Positions 27,338 to 35,646 of a stretch of 64,000 nt of DNA are shown one piece after another. Each line of letters starts with the position of its first letter. The first letter of the stretch is position 1. The DNA comes from Streptococcus pseudopneumoniae (lineage in GTDB: Bacteria > Bacillota > Bacilli > Lactobacillales > Streptococcaceae): assembly GCF_001074825.1 (NCBI RefSeq), contig NZ_JUPG01000181.1, positions 62,001-126,000 of the forward strand, written 5' to 3'. Under the pieces are notes generated by a model. That model did not search any database. It saw only the letters and a list, made by a program, of their open reading frames with translations, and was not told the DNA's origin. The position numbers were made by a program, and so were the translations under genes.

Positions 27338-27611
27338 TCATTAGAAAGGTTTGATACTAAAGTATCTAAACCTTTCACGCTAATCGCTATCAGGCGATTA
27401 GCTAAATGCTTTACTAACTCTCTCGTCAAATAATATCGATTTGACTCGTTCGTGTCGCTCTTTCCTACCGTTAGTCATCAGAAAGGTTTGATGCTAAAGC
27501 ATCTAATCCTTTCACGCTAATCGCTATCAGGCAATTAGCTAAATGTTTTACTAACTCTCTCGTCAAATAACATCGTTTTGACTCGTTCGTGTCGCTAATC
27601 CTTACAGTTTA
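27338..27611. repeat. Tandem direct repeat, two units of about 137 bp
   Basis: Unit 1 is 27338-27474 and unit 2 is 27475 to about 27611, roughly 90 percent alike. Each carries two inverted repeats: AAAGGTTT-GATACT/AGTATC-AAACCTTT in unit 1 (slightly changed in unit 2), and GCTAATCGC-TATCAG-GCGATTAGC in unit 1 (one arm base changed in unit 2). Each unit also contains CTCTCTCGTCAAATAA and GACTCGTTCGTGTCGCT. The repeat family is not one I can name. Confidence 0.85.
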
Positions 27612-27706
27612 AATGCATTGTATTTTTTAATACCCTCATCTTTGTATCAAGTACGTACAGAGTCTATTTTATCATATTTTTCTTAAAAAGTGCGGTCTTT
27701 ACCATT

Positions 27707-27751
27707 AAAAAGGAACCATTCCTCTCACCCGAGAAGAATGGTTTGCTTTTT
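27707..27751 (-). terminator. Terminator of metF
   Basis: On the minus strand AACCATTCTTCTC, loop GGGTGA, GAGGAATGGTT and CCTTTTT directly behind the metF stop. Confidence 0.85.
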
Positions 27752-27752
27752 A

Positions 27753-28619
27753 TTATCCTAGAGACTGATGATTAAACAAGGCATGGGTTGCTTGGTGGAT
27801 GTATTTTGCTGTTTCAGCATTATTCATAGTGTAGAGATGCACACCGGCAACATCCTGAGTTACCAAGTCCACGATTTGGTCCACTGCATAGGCAAGTCCT
27901 GCTGCTCTGAGCGACTCAGGGTCATGCTCATACTTGTCTAAGATGGCTTTAAATTTGCGTGGAAGATGGATATTTTCACAAGTCTTCAAGAGGCGGAGAG
28001 CCTGATTTCGATTCAGAATTGGCATAATCCCTGCATGAATGGGAACATCAATCCCAGCCAAGATGCACTTATCTTGGAAATCATAGAAGCGCTCATTGTC
28101 AAAGAAAAGCTGAGTTACAAGGCTCGAACAGCCTGCATCCACTTTCTTCTTAAGATTTTGAATATCTGAAATCTGATTTGGTGAATCTGGATGCCCTTCT
28201 GGATAACAAGCACCAACAATATCAAAGTGAGGGGCTTGTTCCTTGATGAACTCAATCAAGTCAGTTGCATAGCGGAAATCCTTCTGTGGCTCCACATCTG
28301 GAATAATATCCCCACGAAGAGCCAAGATTTTCTGCACTCCAACCTTGTCCAAGTCAGCAATGGTTTCAGCAACCATGTCCTTGGTCAAATAAATGGCTGG
28401 CAAGTGAGCAATAGTCGGAATCGCCAAGTCATTTTGGATAAAGTCAGCCAAACGAACCGTCGTTTCCTTGATATTAAATTTATTATTGCTGGCAGTTACA
28501 CTGATAAAGTGAGGAGCCAACTCCTGCATATCTCGAAGAGCAGAAATAATTTTATCATTACCCACGGCTGGGTTTGGAGGGAACACTTCAAATGAGAGTG
28601 ACGGTGTTTGGCGTGACAT
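27753..28619 (-). CDS. metF: 5,10-methylenetetrahydrofolate reductase
   Basis: A 288-residue FAD enzyme supplying 5-methyl-tetrahydrofolate for MetE. I choose the second ATG (MSRQTPSLSFEVFPP), because AAGGATAATGACT gives it better spacing than the ATG six bases upstream. The family signature SLSFEVFPP, the Glu in that motif, the LALRGD loop near 100, and the PEGHPDS segment near 142 are present. It lies 100 bases after metE, so both may be transcribed from the MET-box promoter. Confidence 0.95.
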   Translation of the reverse strand: MSRQTPSLSFEVFPPNPAVGNDKIISALRDMQELAPHFISVTASNNKFNIKETTVRLADFIQNDLAIPTIAHLPAIYLTKDMVAETIADLDKVGVQKILALRGDIIPDVEPQKDFRYATDLIEFIKEQAPHFDIVGACYPEGHPDSPNQISDIQNLKKKVDAGCSSLVTQLFFDNERFYDFQDKCILAGIDVPIHAGIMPILNRNQALRLLKTCENIHLPRKFKAILDKYEHDPESLRAAGLAYAVDQIVDLVTQDVAGVHLYTMNNAETAKYIHQATHALFNHQSLG

Positions 28620-28719
28620 AGTCATTATCCTTTTCTAGTTGATTTTTCATTAGCTGGACTCTTAGAATCCAAGCGAAACAGGCAGATTGACCAAGCAGTG
28701 CTTCTTGAGAAATCTTATC

Positions 28720-30969
28720 TTACAATTTCTCACGCGCAGCTTTAGCTGCTTCAACAAGGCGGATCAAGCTTTCTTTTGTTTCCGGAATACCACGTGTTTT
28801 CAAACCACAGTCAGGGTTGATCCAAACTTTCTTGCTTGGCACTTTAGCAAGGATGGCTTCGATTGTGTTGTCGATTTCGCCTTCATTTGGCACACGAGGT
28901 GAGTGGATATCGTAAACCCCAGGTCCCACTTCTGTTTGGAAGTTTTTCGCTTTGAGTTCGTCCAAGATTTCAAGGTTTGAACGGCTAGCCTCAAATGAGA
29001 TAACGTCCGCATCCAAGTTGTCGATAGCTGGGATGATATCTGTAAATTCTGAGTAACACATGTGAGTGTGGATTTGTGTGTCTGGCGCTACTGTTGAGTG
29101 TACCAAGCGAAAGGCAGGAATTGCCCAGTCAAGGTAGTCTTCGTACCAGTCGCTACGACGGAGTGGCAATTTCTCACGAAGAGCAGCCTCATCGATTTGG
29201 ATGATTTTCACACCAGCAGCTTCAAGGTCAAGCACTTCATCCTTGATGGCAAGGGCGATTTGAAGAGTTGAATCCTTGATAGAGATGTCTTCACGTGGGA
29301 ATGACCAGTTGAGGATGGTAACAGGTCCAGTCAACATACCTTTAACAGGTTTGTTTGTACGGCTTTGTGCATAGCTAGACCATTTCACAGTGATTGGGTT
29401 AAGACGAGTGACATCTCCCCAGATGATTGGTGGTTTAACCCCACGCATACCGTATGATTGTACCCAACCATTTTTAGAGAAGAGGTAACCTGACAAGTTT
29501 TGACCGAAGTACTCAACCATGTCGTTACGCTCAAATTCACCGTGAACAAGGACATCAAAGTCAATATCTTCTTGCCATTTGATCCATTCGTCGATCGTTT
29601 CAGCAAGGAAAGAATCGTACTCTTCTTGAGACAATTCACCTTTACGGTAAGCTAAACGTTTGGCACGAACTTCCTTAGTTTGAGGGAATGAACCGATAGT
29701 TGTTGTTGGAAGAGCTGGAAGTTTGAAAGCTTCTTCTTGGATAGCTTCACGCTCTGCAAAGGCTGGCAAACGAGTGTAGTCTGCGTCTGTCAAGCCAGCG
29801 ATACGCGCACGAAGTTCTGCATTTTCACCAACACGTTCAGTCGCAAAGAGTTCTTTATTTGCTGCAAGAGCTTCTGCTCCTTGACCATTGCGGATAGCAT
29901 CCAAATCACGGATTTCATCCAATTTTTCAACCGCAAAGGCAAAGTGGTTCAAGATAGCTGGTTCAAATTCTTCGTTAGCTGTTGTAAATGGCACATGAAG
30001 AAGTGAGCATGAGCTTGTCAATACAATGTTTTCAGCTGGGATTTGCTCAAGAACAGCCAAGCTCTTTTCATAGTTGTTACGCCAGATGTTTTTACCATTG
30101 ACAATACCTGCATAAAGAGTCTTGTCAGCTGGGAAACCACCTTTAACCAATTCAAGAGTTTTCTTACCTTCAACAAAGTCAAGACCGATAGCATCTACTG
30201 GCAAGTTCACAAGGTCAGCGTAAACGTCACGAACGTCTCCGAAGTAAGTTTGAAGCAAGACTTCAAGACCTTTTTTGTCAGCCAAGAGTTTGTTGTAGAG
30301 GTTCAAGAAGAGAGCTTTTTCTTCATCTGTCAAGTCTTTTACAAGAGCAGCTTCATCCAATTGGATACGAGTTGCACCAAGTTCAGCCAATTTAGCAAAA
30401 ACTTCTTGATAAGCAACTACTAAGCTGTCTACGAAATCTTCTGCTTTCACACCTTCTTCAAAGTCTGACAATTGAAGGAAAGTGAATGGACCTACAAGAA
30501 CAGGACGAGTGTTCAATCCAAGTTCTTTGGCTTCTTGGAACTCATCGAAAATCTTGTGACCTGCAAGTTTAACTTGAGTGTCTTTTTCAAATTTAGGAAC
30601 GATGTAGTGGTAGTTGGTATTGAACCATTTCTTCATTGGAAGGGCACGAACATCCCCCTTTTCTCCTTGGTAACCACGACCCAAAGCAAAGTAGCGCTCA
30701 AGGTCAGACAAGTCCAAGTTTTGAACTGAAGCAGGTACCACGTTGAAAAGGAAAGCTGCGTCTAGGAAGTTGTCATAGTGAGAAAAGTCATTTGAGGGAA
30801 TTTCAGTGATGCCTTTTTCTTTGACAATGTTCCAGTGTTTAGCGCGCAATTCCTTTGCTGCTGCCAAGAGTTCTTCTTCTGAGATTTCTTTTCTAAAGTA
30901 TTTTTCAGTTGTAAATTTTAATTCACGGAATTCGCCCAAACGAGGGAAACCGATAATTGTAGTTGACAT
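28720..30969 (-). CDS. metE: Cobalamin-independent methionine synthase
   Basis: The start is ATG at 30969, with GGAGG nine bases upstream, giving 749 residues; the long open frame upstream is not coding. The enzyme moves the methyl group of methyl-tetrahydrofolate (triglutamate form) to homocysteine. Zinc ligands are His and Cys in HTHMCYSEF near 635 and the Cys in NPDCGLKTR near 720. The N-terminal half is the duplicated folate-binding barrel ([15 protein letters not shown]). A MET-box palindrome upstream points to control by a MetR/MtaR-type LysR regulator. Confidence 0.96.
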   Translation of the reverse strand: MSTTIIGFPRLGEFRELKFTTEKYFRKEISEEELLAAAKELRAKHWNIVKEKGITEIPSNDFSHYDNFLDAAFLFNVVPASVQNLDLSDLERYFALGRGYQGEKGDVRALPMKKWFNTNYHYIVPKFEKDTQVKLAGHKIFDEFQEAKELGLNTRPVLVGPFTFLQLSDFEEGVKAEDFVDSLVVAYQEVFAKLAELGATRIQLDEAALVKDLTDEEKALFLNLYNKLLADKKGLEVLLQTYFGDVRDVYADLVNLPVDAIGLDFVEGKKTLELVKGGFPADKTLYAGIVNGKNIWRNNYEKSLAVLEQIPAENIVLTSSCSLLHVPFTTANEEFEPAILNHFAFAVEKLDEIRDLDAIRNGQGAEALAANKELFATERVGENAELRARIAGLTDADYTRLPAFAEREAIQEEAFKLPALPTTTIGSFPQTKEVRAKRLAYRKGELSQEEYDSFLAETIDEWIKWQEDIDFDVLVHGEFERNDMVEYFGQNLSGYLFSKNGWVQSYGMRGVKPPIIWGDVTRLNPITVKWSSYAQSRTNKPVKGMLTGPVTILNWSFPREDISIKDSTLQIALAIKDEVLDLEAAGVKIIQIDEAALREKLPLRRSDWYEDYLDWAIPAFRLVHSTVAPDTQIHTHMCYSEFTDIIPAIDNLDADVISFEASRSNLEILDELKAKNFQTEVGPGVYDIHSPRVPNEGEIDNTIEAILAKVPSKKVWINPDCGLKTRGIPETKESLIRLVEAAKAAREKL

Positions 30970-31049
30970 GATGTGTCCTCCAAAATTTGTTGTTGAAACT
31001 ATCTTAACAGAAAAGAATGCGTCTGTATAATTGTAAAAAATTAGGCTTT

Positions 31050-31070
31050 GATATAGTTTTAAACTATATC
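31050..31070 (-). promoter_or_regulatory. MET-box operator upstream of metE
   Basis: The perfect palindrome core TATAGTTTTAAACTATA, extended by one more pair of bases at each end, lies 80-100 bases before the metE start. It matches the MET-box described for streptococcal methionine genes, recognised by a MetR/MtaR-type LysR activator. Confidence 0.85.
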
Positions 31071-31212
31071 TCTGTCTTAAACAAAAGAAAAAGACTTGAG
31101 ACAAATGCCTCAAATCCTTTGTGTAGCTTGTTTTTGGCTGTATTTTAGTTAGACTGGTCAAACGTGTTATTAGTAATTCTTATAAGTGACTATGACTTGT
31201 TATTAGAAAAGA

Positions 31213-31575
31213 CTATAAGTCAATCCCCTTCTCTCGGAGATTAGCCAGACACTCCTCATAGTAGGCATCGTCATGTTCGCTGTATATAGGACTAGTCAAC
31301 TTCTCCTCTCCCAAATCTTCATAAGGAGGGCAAATTTTACCACGATAGTTCTTGTCCAGCCACTCTGAACTAACATTGTAGCCACGGTTAGCCATCTCCT
31401 CCATGATCAAGCGATGATAGACATAGAGACGATAAGGCGAGTGGGTAAAGACATAGTCCACCGTTGCATGCTTTCTGCCCCAGCCATTGCCACGCAGGGC
31501 GCAACACTCTCGATGTTGCCCCAAGAGTTGAGGACGAGGAAGCTGTGAAATCAAAGCCTCATGCCAAAGTCTCAT
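31213..31575 (-). CDS. Pyrimidine-dimer DNA glycosylase-like protein (Pyr_excise/TIGR02328)
   Basis: A 120-residue protein that begins MRLWHEALISQLP and has LLGQHRECCALRG at 18-30, then THSPYRLYVYHRLIMEEM near 44. The RLWH start and QHREC block are characteristic of the family related to T4 endonuclease V (Pyr_excise), which cuts the glycosyl bond of pyrimidine dimers. Whether this shorter group has that activity is not established to my knowledge. It overlaps the DUF1722 gene by 17 bases, with GGAGACTCCC before its ATG, so the two are cotranslated. Confidence 0.75.
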   Translation of the reverse strand: MRLWHEALISQLPRPQLLGQHRECCALRGNGWGRKHATVDYVFTHSPYRLYVYHRLIMEEMANRGYNVSSEWLDKNYRGKICPPYEDLGEEKLTSPIYSEHDDAYYEECLANLREKGIDL

Positions 31576-31963
31576 GGGAGTCTCCTTTCAGTAACGTTGA
31601 ATGTTGCAAATAGGTATTGGGATAGCGATCAAGCAAGTCTCGAGTCTTAGCGATTAAGTCTTCCTTAGAAGCCTGACCAAAGCGATAGCGATCCAATAAG
31701 AGCATATAGTCTTTGCGCTCGGCATCTGTCGATTTCTTTTTGAAATAGCCCCAAATATGCTGAAAGGCATTGCAGACCTGACCCCTGTGTTCTGGAATCT
31801 GGCAGGCACGGTCTATCAGTTCTTGAACATGGCTGACCTTCACCTGTTCATTCTTCAAGTATTGGCGAATCTCATTGTAAATATTGCTAGAATGACTCAA
31901 AACGAGATATTTGTTTCTAGCCCAGAGTTGTTGGCACTGGGATTTTTGATTAGTTTGTTCCAT
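31559..31963 (-). CDS. DUF1722 (YbgA-type) protein
   Basis: A 134-residue protein with the DUF1722 pattern: LWARNKYLVLSHS near 13-25, then AFQHIWGYFKKKSTDAER near 87 and RYPNTYLQHSTLL near 113. DUF1722 is often fused to DUF523 or found near photolyases, hinting at UV-damage metabolism. The overlapping glycosylase-like gene fits that. The start has AAGGAG seven bases upstream. Biochemical function unknown. Confidence 0.8.
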   Translation of the reverse strand: MEQTNQKSQCQQLWARNKYLVLSHSSNIYNEIRQYLKNEQVKVSHVQELIDRACQIPEHRGQVCNAFQHIWGYFKKKSTDAERKDYMLLLDRYRFGQASKEDLIAKTRDLLDRYPNTYLQHSTLLKGDSHETLA

Positions 31964-32093
31964 GTTTCTCCTTGTTTTCTATCAGTTTCCAGGAAATATG
32001 GAAACAAATTTGTATCTTAAAAATGAGCGAATTAATGACTTCACATGACTGACTGTATGAATCTTTTTTCATCTTCTAAAAATTTCCTGACAC

Positions 32094-33179
32094 TTAGGAA
32101 ACAAAGTAATAATTTTCTTTTAATTCTCGGAAACGGTCAAAACCGAGAATACCCTCATTTTGTAATCTGCCCAAAACGACACTAGGATGAATATCTATCT
32201 CCTCAGAAAAGCGAAGGATATCTGTCTTATCAAAGTTTCCTGTTTCTACAAAAGCTTGATAATCTTCTGGTCTAATCAAGAAATCTTTTGCAAACCGGTC
32301 TGCCTGTTCCTCAGAACGAAGATAGGACTCACTGTTTCCTTCATCAGATGAAAAATCATTCTCTAGAATATGTCCAATCTCATGGAAAAGTGAGAACCAG
32401 AAAATATCGGATGCTTTGTTTCGATCTGTGAGTAAAAGCAAGGCACTACCATTACTGAATTTTTTAGTCGCTCCATTAAGATTAGCGTTTGGTAAGGCAG
32501 GTAGACCGACTAGAACAACGCCGCAGTCTAATAAAATATCGTACAAGCGCTGTGGAAAAATTTCTGGGTCCTGTCTGGTCAACTTTCTCAAAGCAGGCAA
32601 TCTTCTTTCTAGCTTTCTACGATTGAGCTTGATAGTTGTTGTATCACGTGCTTTTTTAGACGCCAACTCCAACATAATATTGGAGTTCACGATACTTTTA
32701 GTCGTGAACTTACGCGTATTCCGATAGCTGACTAGATGATTAAAAGATGTAAGATTTTCTAAACTTGCCACACCTAGAATCTTGCGAAGCTCGACAATCT
32801 TTTCCTTCAAACTATAGCGTTTGTCTGGAACGTAGCCTTTTTCCTTAAAATACTTAAAATCAATCAGCTCACAGATTTCTTTCTCGCTACCTTCTTCAAG
32901 TTCTCTTTCCTCTGCAATCTCAGCCACTTTTACATCATAAACATTTTGAAGATTGAGCCAGGTTTGCATAGAAACTCCGCTTAGCTTAGCTAACTTACAA
33001 GCCGTCTCTTTACTAATGGACTCCTCAGCATTGACCAGCTTGCTGATAGTCTTTGCTGAAACCCCCAAACGCTCGGCAAATTCTTTCTGCGTTACGTTAT
33101 ACTCTTCAATCAATTCCTCAACATACTGACCTGGATGAAAAGCAATCAGGTCTTTGTATTCAACAATTTTATTACTCAT
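32094..33179 (-). CDS. HigA-like antitoxin fused to an ImmA/IrrE peptidase domain
   Basis: A 361-residue protein. The N terminus is an XRE/HigA HTH (HPGQYVEELIEEYNVTQ near 15-31, then EFAERLGVSAKTISKLVN) typical of plasmid-maintenance-type antitoxins. The C terminus contains HEIGHILE near 275, the zinc site of M78 (ImmA/IrrE) metallopeptidases, flanked by SLF and followed by EEQADRFAKDFL, the third-ligand helix. It overlaps the toxin gene by eight bases. It should bind the palindrome in front of the operon and neutralise the toxin; the peptidase part could degrade a partner in response to a signal, as in ImmA, but this is inference. Confidence 0.82.
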   Translation of the reverse strand: MSNKIVEYKDLIAFHPGQYVEELIEEYNVTQKEFAERLGVSAKTISKLVNAEESISKETACKLAKLSGVSMQTWLNLQNVYDVKVAEIAEERELEEGSEKEICELIDFKYFKEKGYVPDKRYSLKEKIVELRKILGVASLENLTSFNHLVSYRNTRKFTTKSIVNSNIMLELASKKARDTTTIKLNRRKLERRLPALRKLTRQDPEIFPQRLYDILLDCGVVLVGLPALPNANLNGATKKFSNGSALLLLTDRNKASDIFWFSLFHEIGHILENDFSSDEGNSESYLRSEEQADRFAKDFLIRPEDYQAFVETGNFDKTDILRFSEEIDIHPSVVLGRLQNEGILGFDRFRELKENYYFVS

Positions 33180-33510
33180 AGTGATTGCTGACCTCCTCTA
33201 TTTTTAAGATTTCGATCTCAACAGGATTTGGAAACACCTTTTCTAAATCCTCTTCACGAAAACCGATAATCAACCGATAGGAACTTTTCCGACCATCTAT
33301 ATCCAAAGCAAACTGACTTTTTCTCTTTCCCTTGAGTTGGTGAAAGTGATATTTAGGAAAAGCTGTCACACTAGCCAAAGAATCTACTGCTTCCAAAAAG
33401 TTAATCAAGAGATGCAACTTTACAGCAACCTTATCCGAAAAATCCTTTTTCGCTCGCCTTAGCTCTGTGCACTGCTTTTCAACAGTTTTATTTGTATAGA
33501 TAAGCTTCAT
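33172..33510 (-). CDS. HigB/RelE-type toxin
   Basis: A 112-residue RelE-superfamily protein. It contains TELRRAKKDF near 16, FHQLKGKRKSQFALDIDG near 55-72 and YRLIIGF near 77, with the pattern L-KG-R-F-I-YRL of HigB mRNA interferases. Toxin first and antitoxin second is the HigBA order. It would cleave ribosome-bound mRNA when free. A palindromic operator overlaps its promoter. Confidence 0.82.
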   Translation of the reverse strand: MKLIYTNKTVEKQCTELRRAKKDFSDKVAVKLHLLINFLEAVDSLASVTAFPKYHFHQLKGKRKSQFALDIDGRKSSYRLIIGFREEDLEKVFPNPVEIEILKIEEVSNHYE

Positions 33511-33528
33511 ATGTCCCTTTCCTTTAAA

Positions 33529-33558
33529 TTAAATTACCTTTTAGGTAATTTAATTATA
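33529..33558 (-). promoter_or_regulatory. higBA promoter and palindromic operator
   Basis: Arms TTAAATTACCT (33529-33539) and AGGTAATTTAA (33543-33553) form a perfect inverted repeat with a 3-base centre. On the minus strand the -10 TATAAT is at 33558-33553, touching the operator, so a bound antitoxin would cover the transcription start. This is the usual layout for self-repressed toxin-antitoxin operons. Confidence 0.75.
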
Positions 33559-33567
33559 TCATCTTTA

Positions 33568-33599
33568 GAAAACAAAAACCAGCCAAAAGTTAACTTGGC
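33568..33599 (-). terminator. Terminator of the hsd operon
   Basis: On the minus strand CCAGCCAA, a loop with GTTAAC, TTGGCTGG and TTTTTG. It lies between the hsdM end and the higBA promoter. Confidence 0.8.
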
Positions 33600-33640
33600 T
33601 GGGATTTCAAATCTGATAGATGTATCTAACTATTTCCCCA

Positions 33641-34830
33641 TCACCCTTCAAACTCTTTCAAAAACTTTTTGAGTTCAGCATCGGCTTCTGGTGTGGTTCC
33701 GCGTAGTTGACCGAGCATTTCGAGTAGGGAAGCAGTTTGGGTTTGGATTGCTTCATTTGTCGTGTTAATCTTGCTGACGATATCTGTCAGTGGCTCGACT
33801 TCTTCTTCTGCAAAAGAAAGGCAAAGTCAGCCTTGGACTGGGGTGCTAGTTTCCCAAAAGGAGAGAAACGAGGATCATTCAGAAAGCCAGAGCTTGCAGA
33901 CCACTTGGCAGAGTATGGTGGGTTCATGAGAACACCGTCAAAGTTAGTCGGCTCTTGAGTCGGCCAGTCTTCATCCAAGGTATCGGCATTGTGGAGAAAT
34001 TGATTCTCAACTGGAACACCGTGTAGAATCATATTCATCCGAGCTAGGTTATAGGTTGAGGTATTGAGTTCCTGACCAAAGTAGACCACTGTCTGCGGTT
34101 TATGAGAGTATTTCTTGGCATTGAGCAAGAGAGAGCCAGATCCCATAGTCGCATCATAGATGGTAAAGCCTAGCTGGTCCTCACGACCCAAAAAGGCAAT
34201 CTGAGTCATGAGCTTAGCAACAGGCTGAGGTGTATAGAACTCACCAGCCTTCTTACCCGAGTCAGTCGCAAACTGACCGATCAGATACTCATAAGCATCC
34301 CCCAGCATATCACCAGCATGACCAGCCACATCCAGCACTGCCAACTCTTTCATGACCGCCGCCACCGTTTGGTTTTGCTTTTGCGGAGTTGCCCCTAGCT
34401 TTTTGGAATAGAGGTCAATATCTTCAAAGAGATTTTCATAGAGTTCATCACTCTGCTCAATATCACGAAAGCCCTGAGCCAAATCTTCCAACTGGAAAGT
34501 CCCCTCATTGACACGTGCTACCAGAGCCGTAAATGTCAAGTCAGGCTTGATACTATAGTTGAGTTCGTCCTTCATAACTGCAAGAAGATCCTCGTGAGTG
34601 TCCGCATCCTCATAATAGTTGCGATAGACCTCAAGGGCAGCCTCTAGACTCTCACTCCCCTCCTCCATAGTCTCAGCCACGAAAAAGAGCATCTTGTCTG
34701 ACAAATACTTATAAAAGACCATACCCAAGAGATAGGACTTGTAGTCATTGGCATCCATTTTAGAGCGGAGAACATCCGCTGAGTTCCACAGAGCTTGGTA
34801 AAGCGACTGGGAATTTTGTGTTGTTTCCAT
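33641..34830 (-). pseudogene. hsdM: hsdM, type I methyltransferase with internal deletion and frameshift
   Basis: From 34830 the frame encodes 347 residues of HsdM: the N-terminal helical part, motif I (ATMGSGSLLLN near 228-237) and the catalytic NPPY (303-306). After KADFAFLL it runs into QKKKSSH and stops. Downstream, in another frame, EEVEPLTDIVSKINT and then GQLRGTTPEADAELKKFLKEFEG-stop (ending 33641) is the normal HsdM C-terminal end. So about 100-150 residues were lost with a shift of frame at about 33795-33815, in a GAAGAAGAAG run that may have served as microhomology. The target-recognition-interacting part is missing, so methylation is very probably lost. Confidence 0.88.
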
Positions 34831-34872
34831 AATGTTTCTTTCTAAGTTTTGAAATTATTTTTAAACAAGCAA

Positions 34873-35628
34873 TCATTTATAACAAATTACTTCATTCTCA
34901 ATCGTTCGAATCAAATCTAAAGGAATATAAGAGACAGGAAGTTGATAAACAATATTTTTTCGAGGGTTATAAAATCCAAGATTTTCGATAGAAAGGAAGT
35001 CAGGGTCAAAGGAATGTAAGCCCATGATATAGTATACAAGGACTTGTAGTGTATGGTCTTTATTAGGAGCTGTTTTAGTCACCTTAAAATCCCATAATGT
35101 ATCCTTGGTCAGAAAATCTCCATCACCCTTATCAATCGTGTCTGTATAGCCTCCAAGAAAATGAAAGCCATCCTTTACTAAAGGACCATAGAGATCAAAA
35201 AAGCAAAGACTTCGTTCTACCATGATACGAATATTCTCTATCGTTTCTGCATCCACCGAAATTTCTTCAAAAGGCTTATAATACTTAACCCCTGCACGAA
35301 AAACAACATCAAAAGAAGCCAAACGACAAGCATTTTCTATCGATAAGTTATCCAATCCTGTCACCAAATCGAGCAGTGCTTCTGCTAGGTCTCCCATGTC
35401 AACCTTATGAGCTCCCAAGAGAGATATTCTGAAAGCATCACTGGCTTCTGCCCCTTTCATAAAACGGGTCAAGTAGTCCACACAAATCCCCACTAAACTA
35501 GGAGATACAGACTCTACAGGATTCAGAACTCTGTGATCTTCGAACCGCTCTGCTGAAAATAACTTGATGGGCAAGTAGCCACCTCGAGGTTGATTAATTT
35601 CTTTTATACGTTGTGTTACAGATACCAT
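34873..35628 (-). CDS. Putative PD-(D/E)XK nuclease-like protein in the hsd locus
   Basis: A 251-residue protein I cannot name. Residues 154-200 read like a PD-(D/E)XK core: a hydrophobic strand and YTDTIDKGDGDFL (acidic residues at 163, 166, 169 and 171), then LWDFK (D180, K182) and a downstream helix with Q195 (HTLQVLVYY). The N-terminal 120 residues are helical, begin with an RGGYLPIKLF stretch and show no known domain. It starts 18 bases after the KAP gene and stops 42 bases before hsdM, so it belongs to the HAD-KAP cassette. It could be a nuclease or a recognition subunit; I am unsure. Confidence 0.6.
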   Translation of the reverse strand: MVSVTQRIKEINQPRGGYLPIKLFSAERFEDHRVLNPVESVSPSLVGICVDYLTRFMKGAEASDAFRISLLGAHKVDMGDLAEALLDLVTGLDNLSIENACRLASFDVVFRAGVKYYKPFEEISVDAETIENIRIMVERSLCFFDLYGPLVKDGFHFLGGYTDTIDKGDGDFLTKDTLWDFKVTKTAPNKDHTLQVLVYYIMGLHSFDPDFLSIENLGFYNPRKNIVYQLPVSYIPLDLIRTIENEVICYK

Positions 35629-35646
35629 GGCAACTCCTTTTAGCTT

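Larger units (their letters stand above)
27167..27752 (-). other. Long pnp leader and metF-pnp gap
   Basis: This 586-base gap holds, in transcript order, the metF terminator, a possible TGATAAAAT extended -10 at 27666-27674, two 137-base tandem repeats, and a short palindrome GGAGCG/CGCTCC near 27278. No gene with a credible start was found. The length and hairpin content would suit RNase III or PNPase-based control of pnp, but that is only inference. Confidence 0.5.

Noticed and set aside
27338-27611. Minus-strand frame across each 137-bp unit (ends in SNLSDD or LYLEN), as a small gene
   Set aside because: No start codon with a ribosome site precedes the frame in either unit, so I list it as repeat only.
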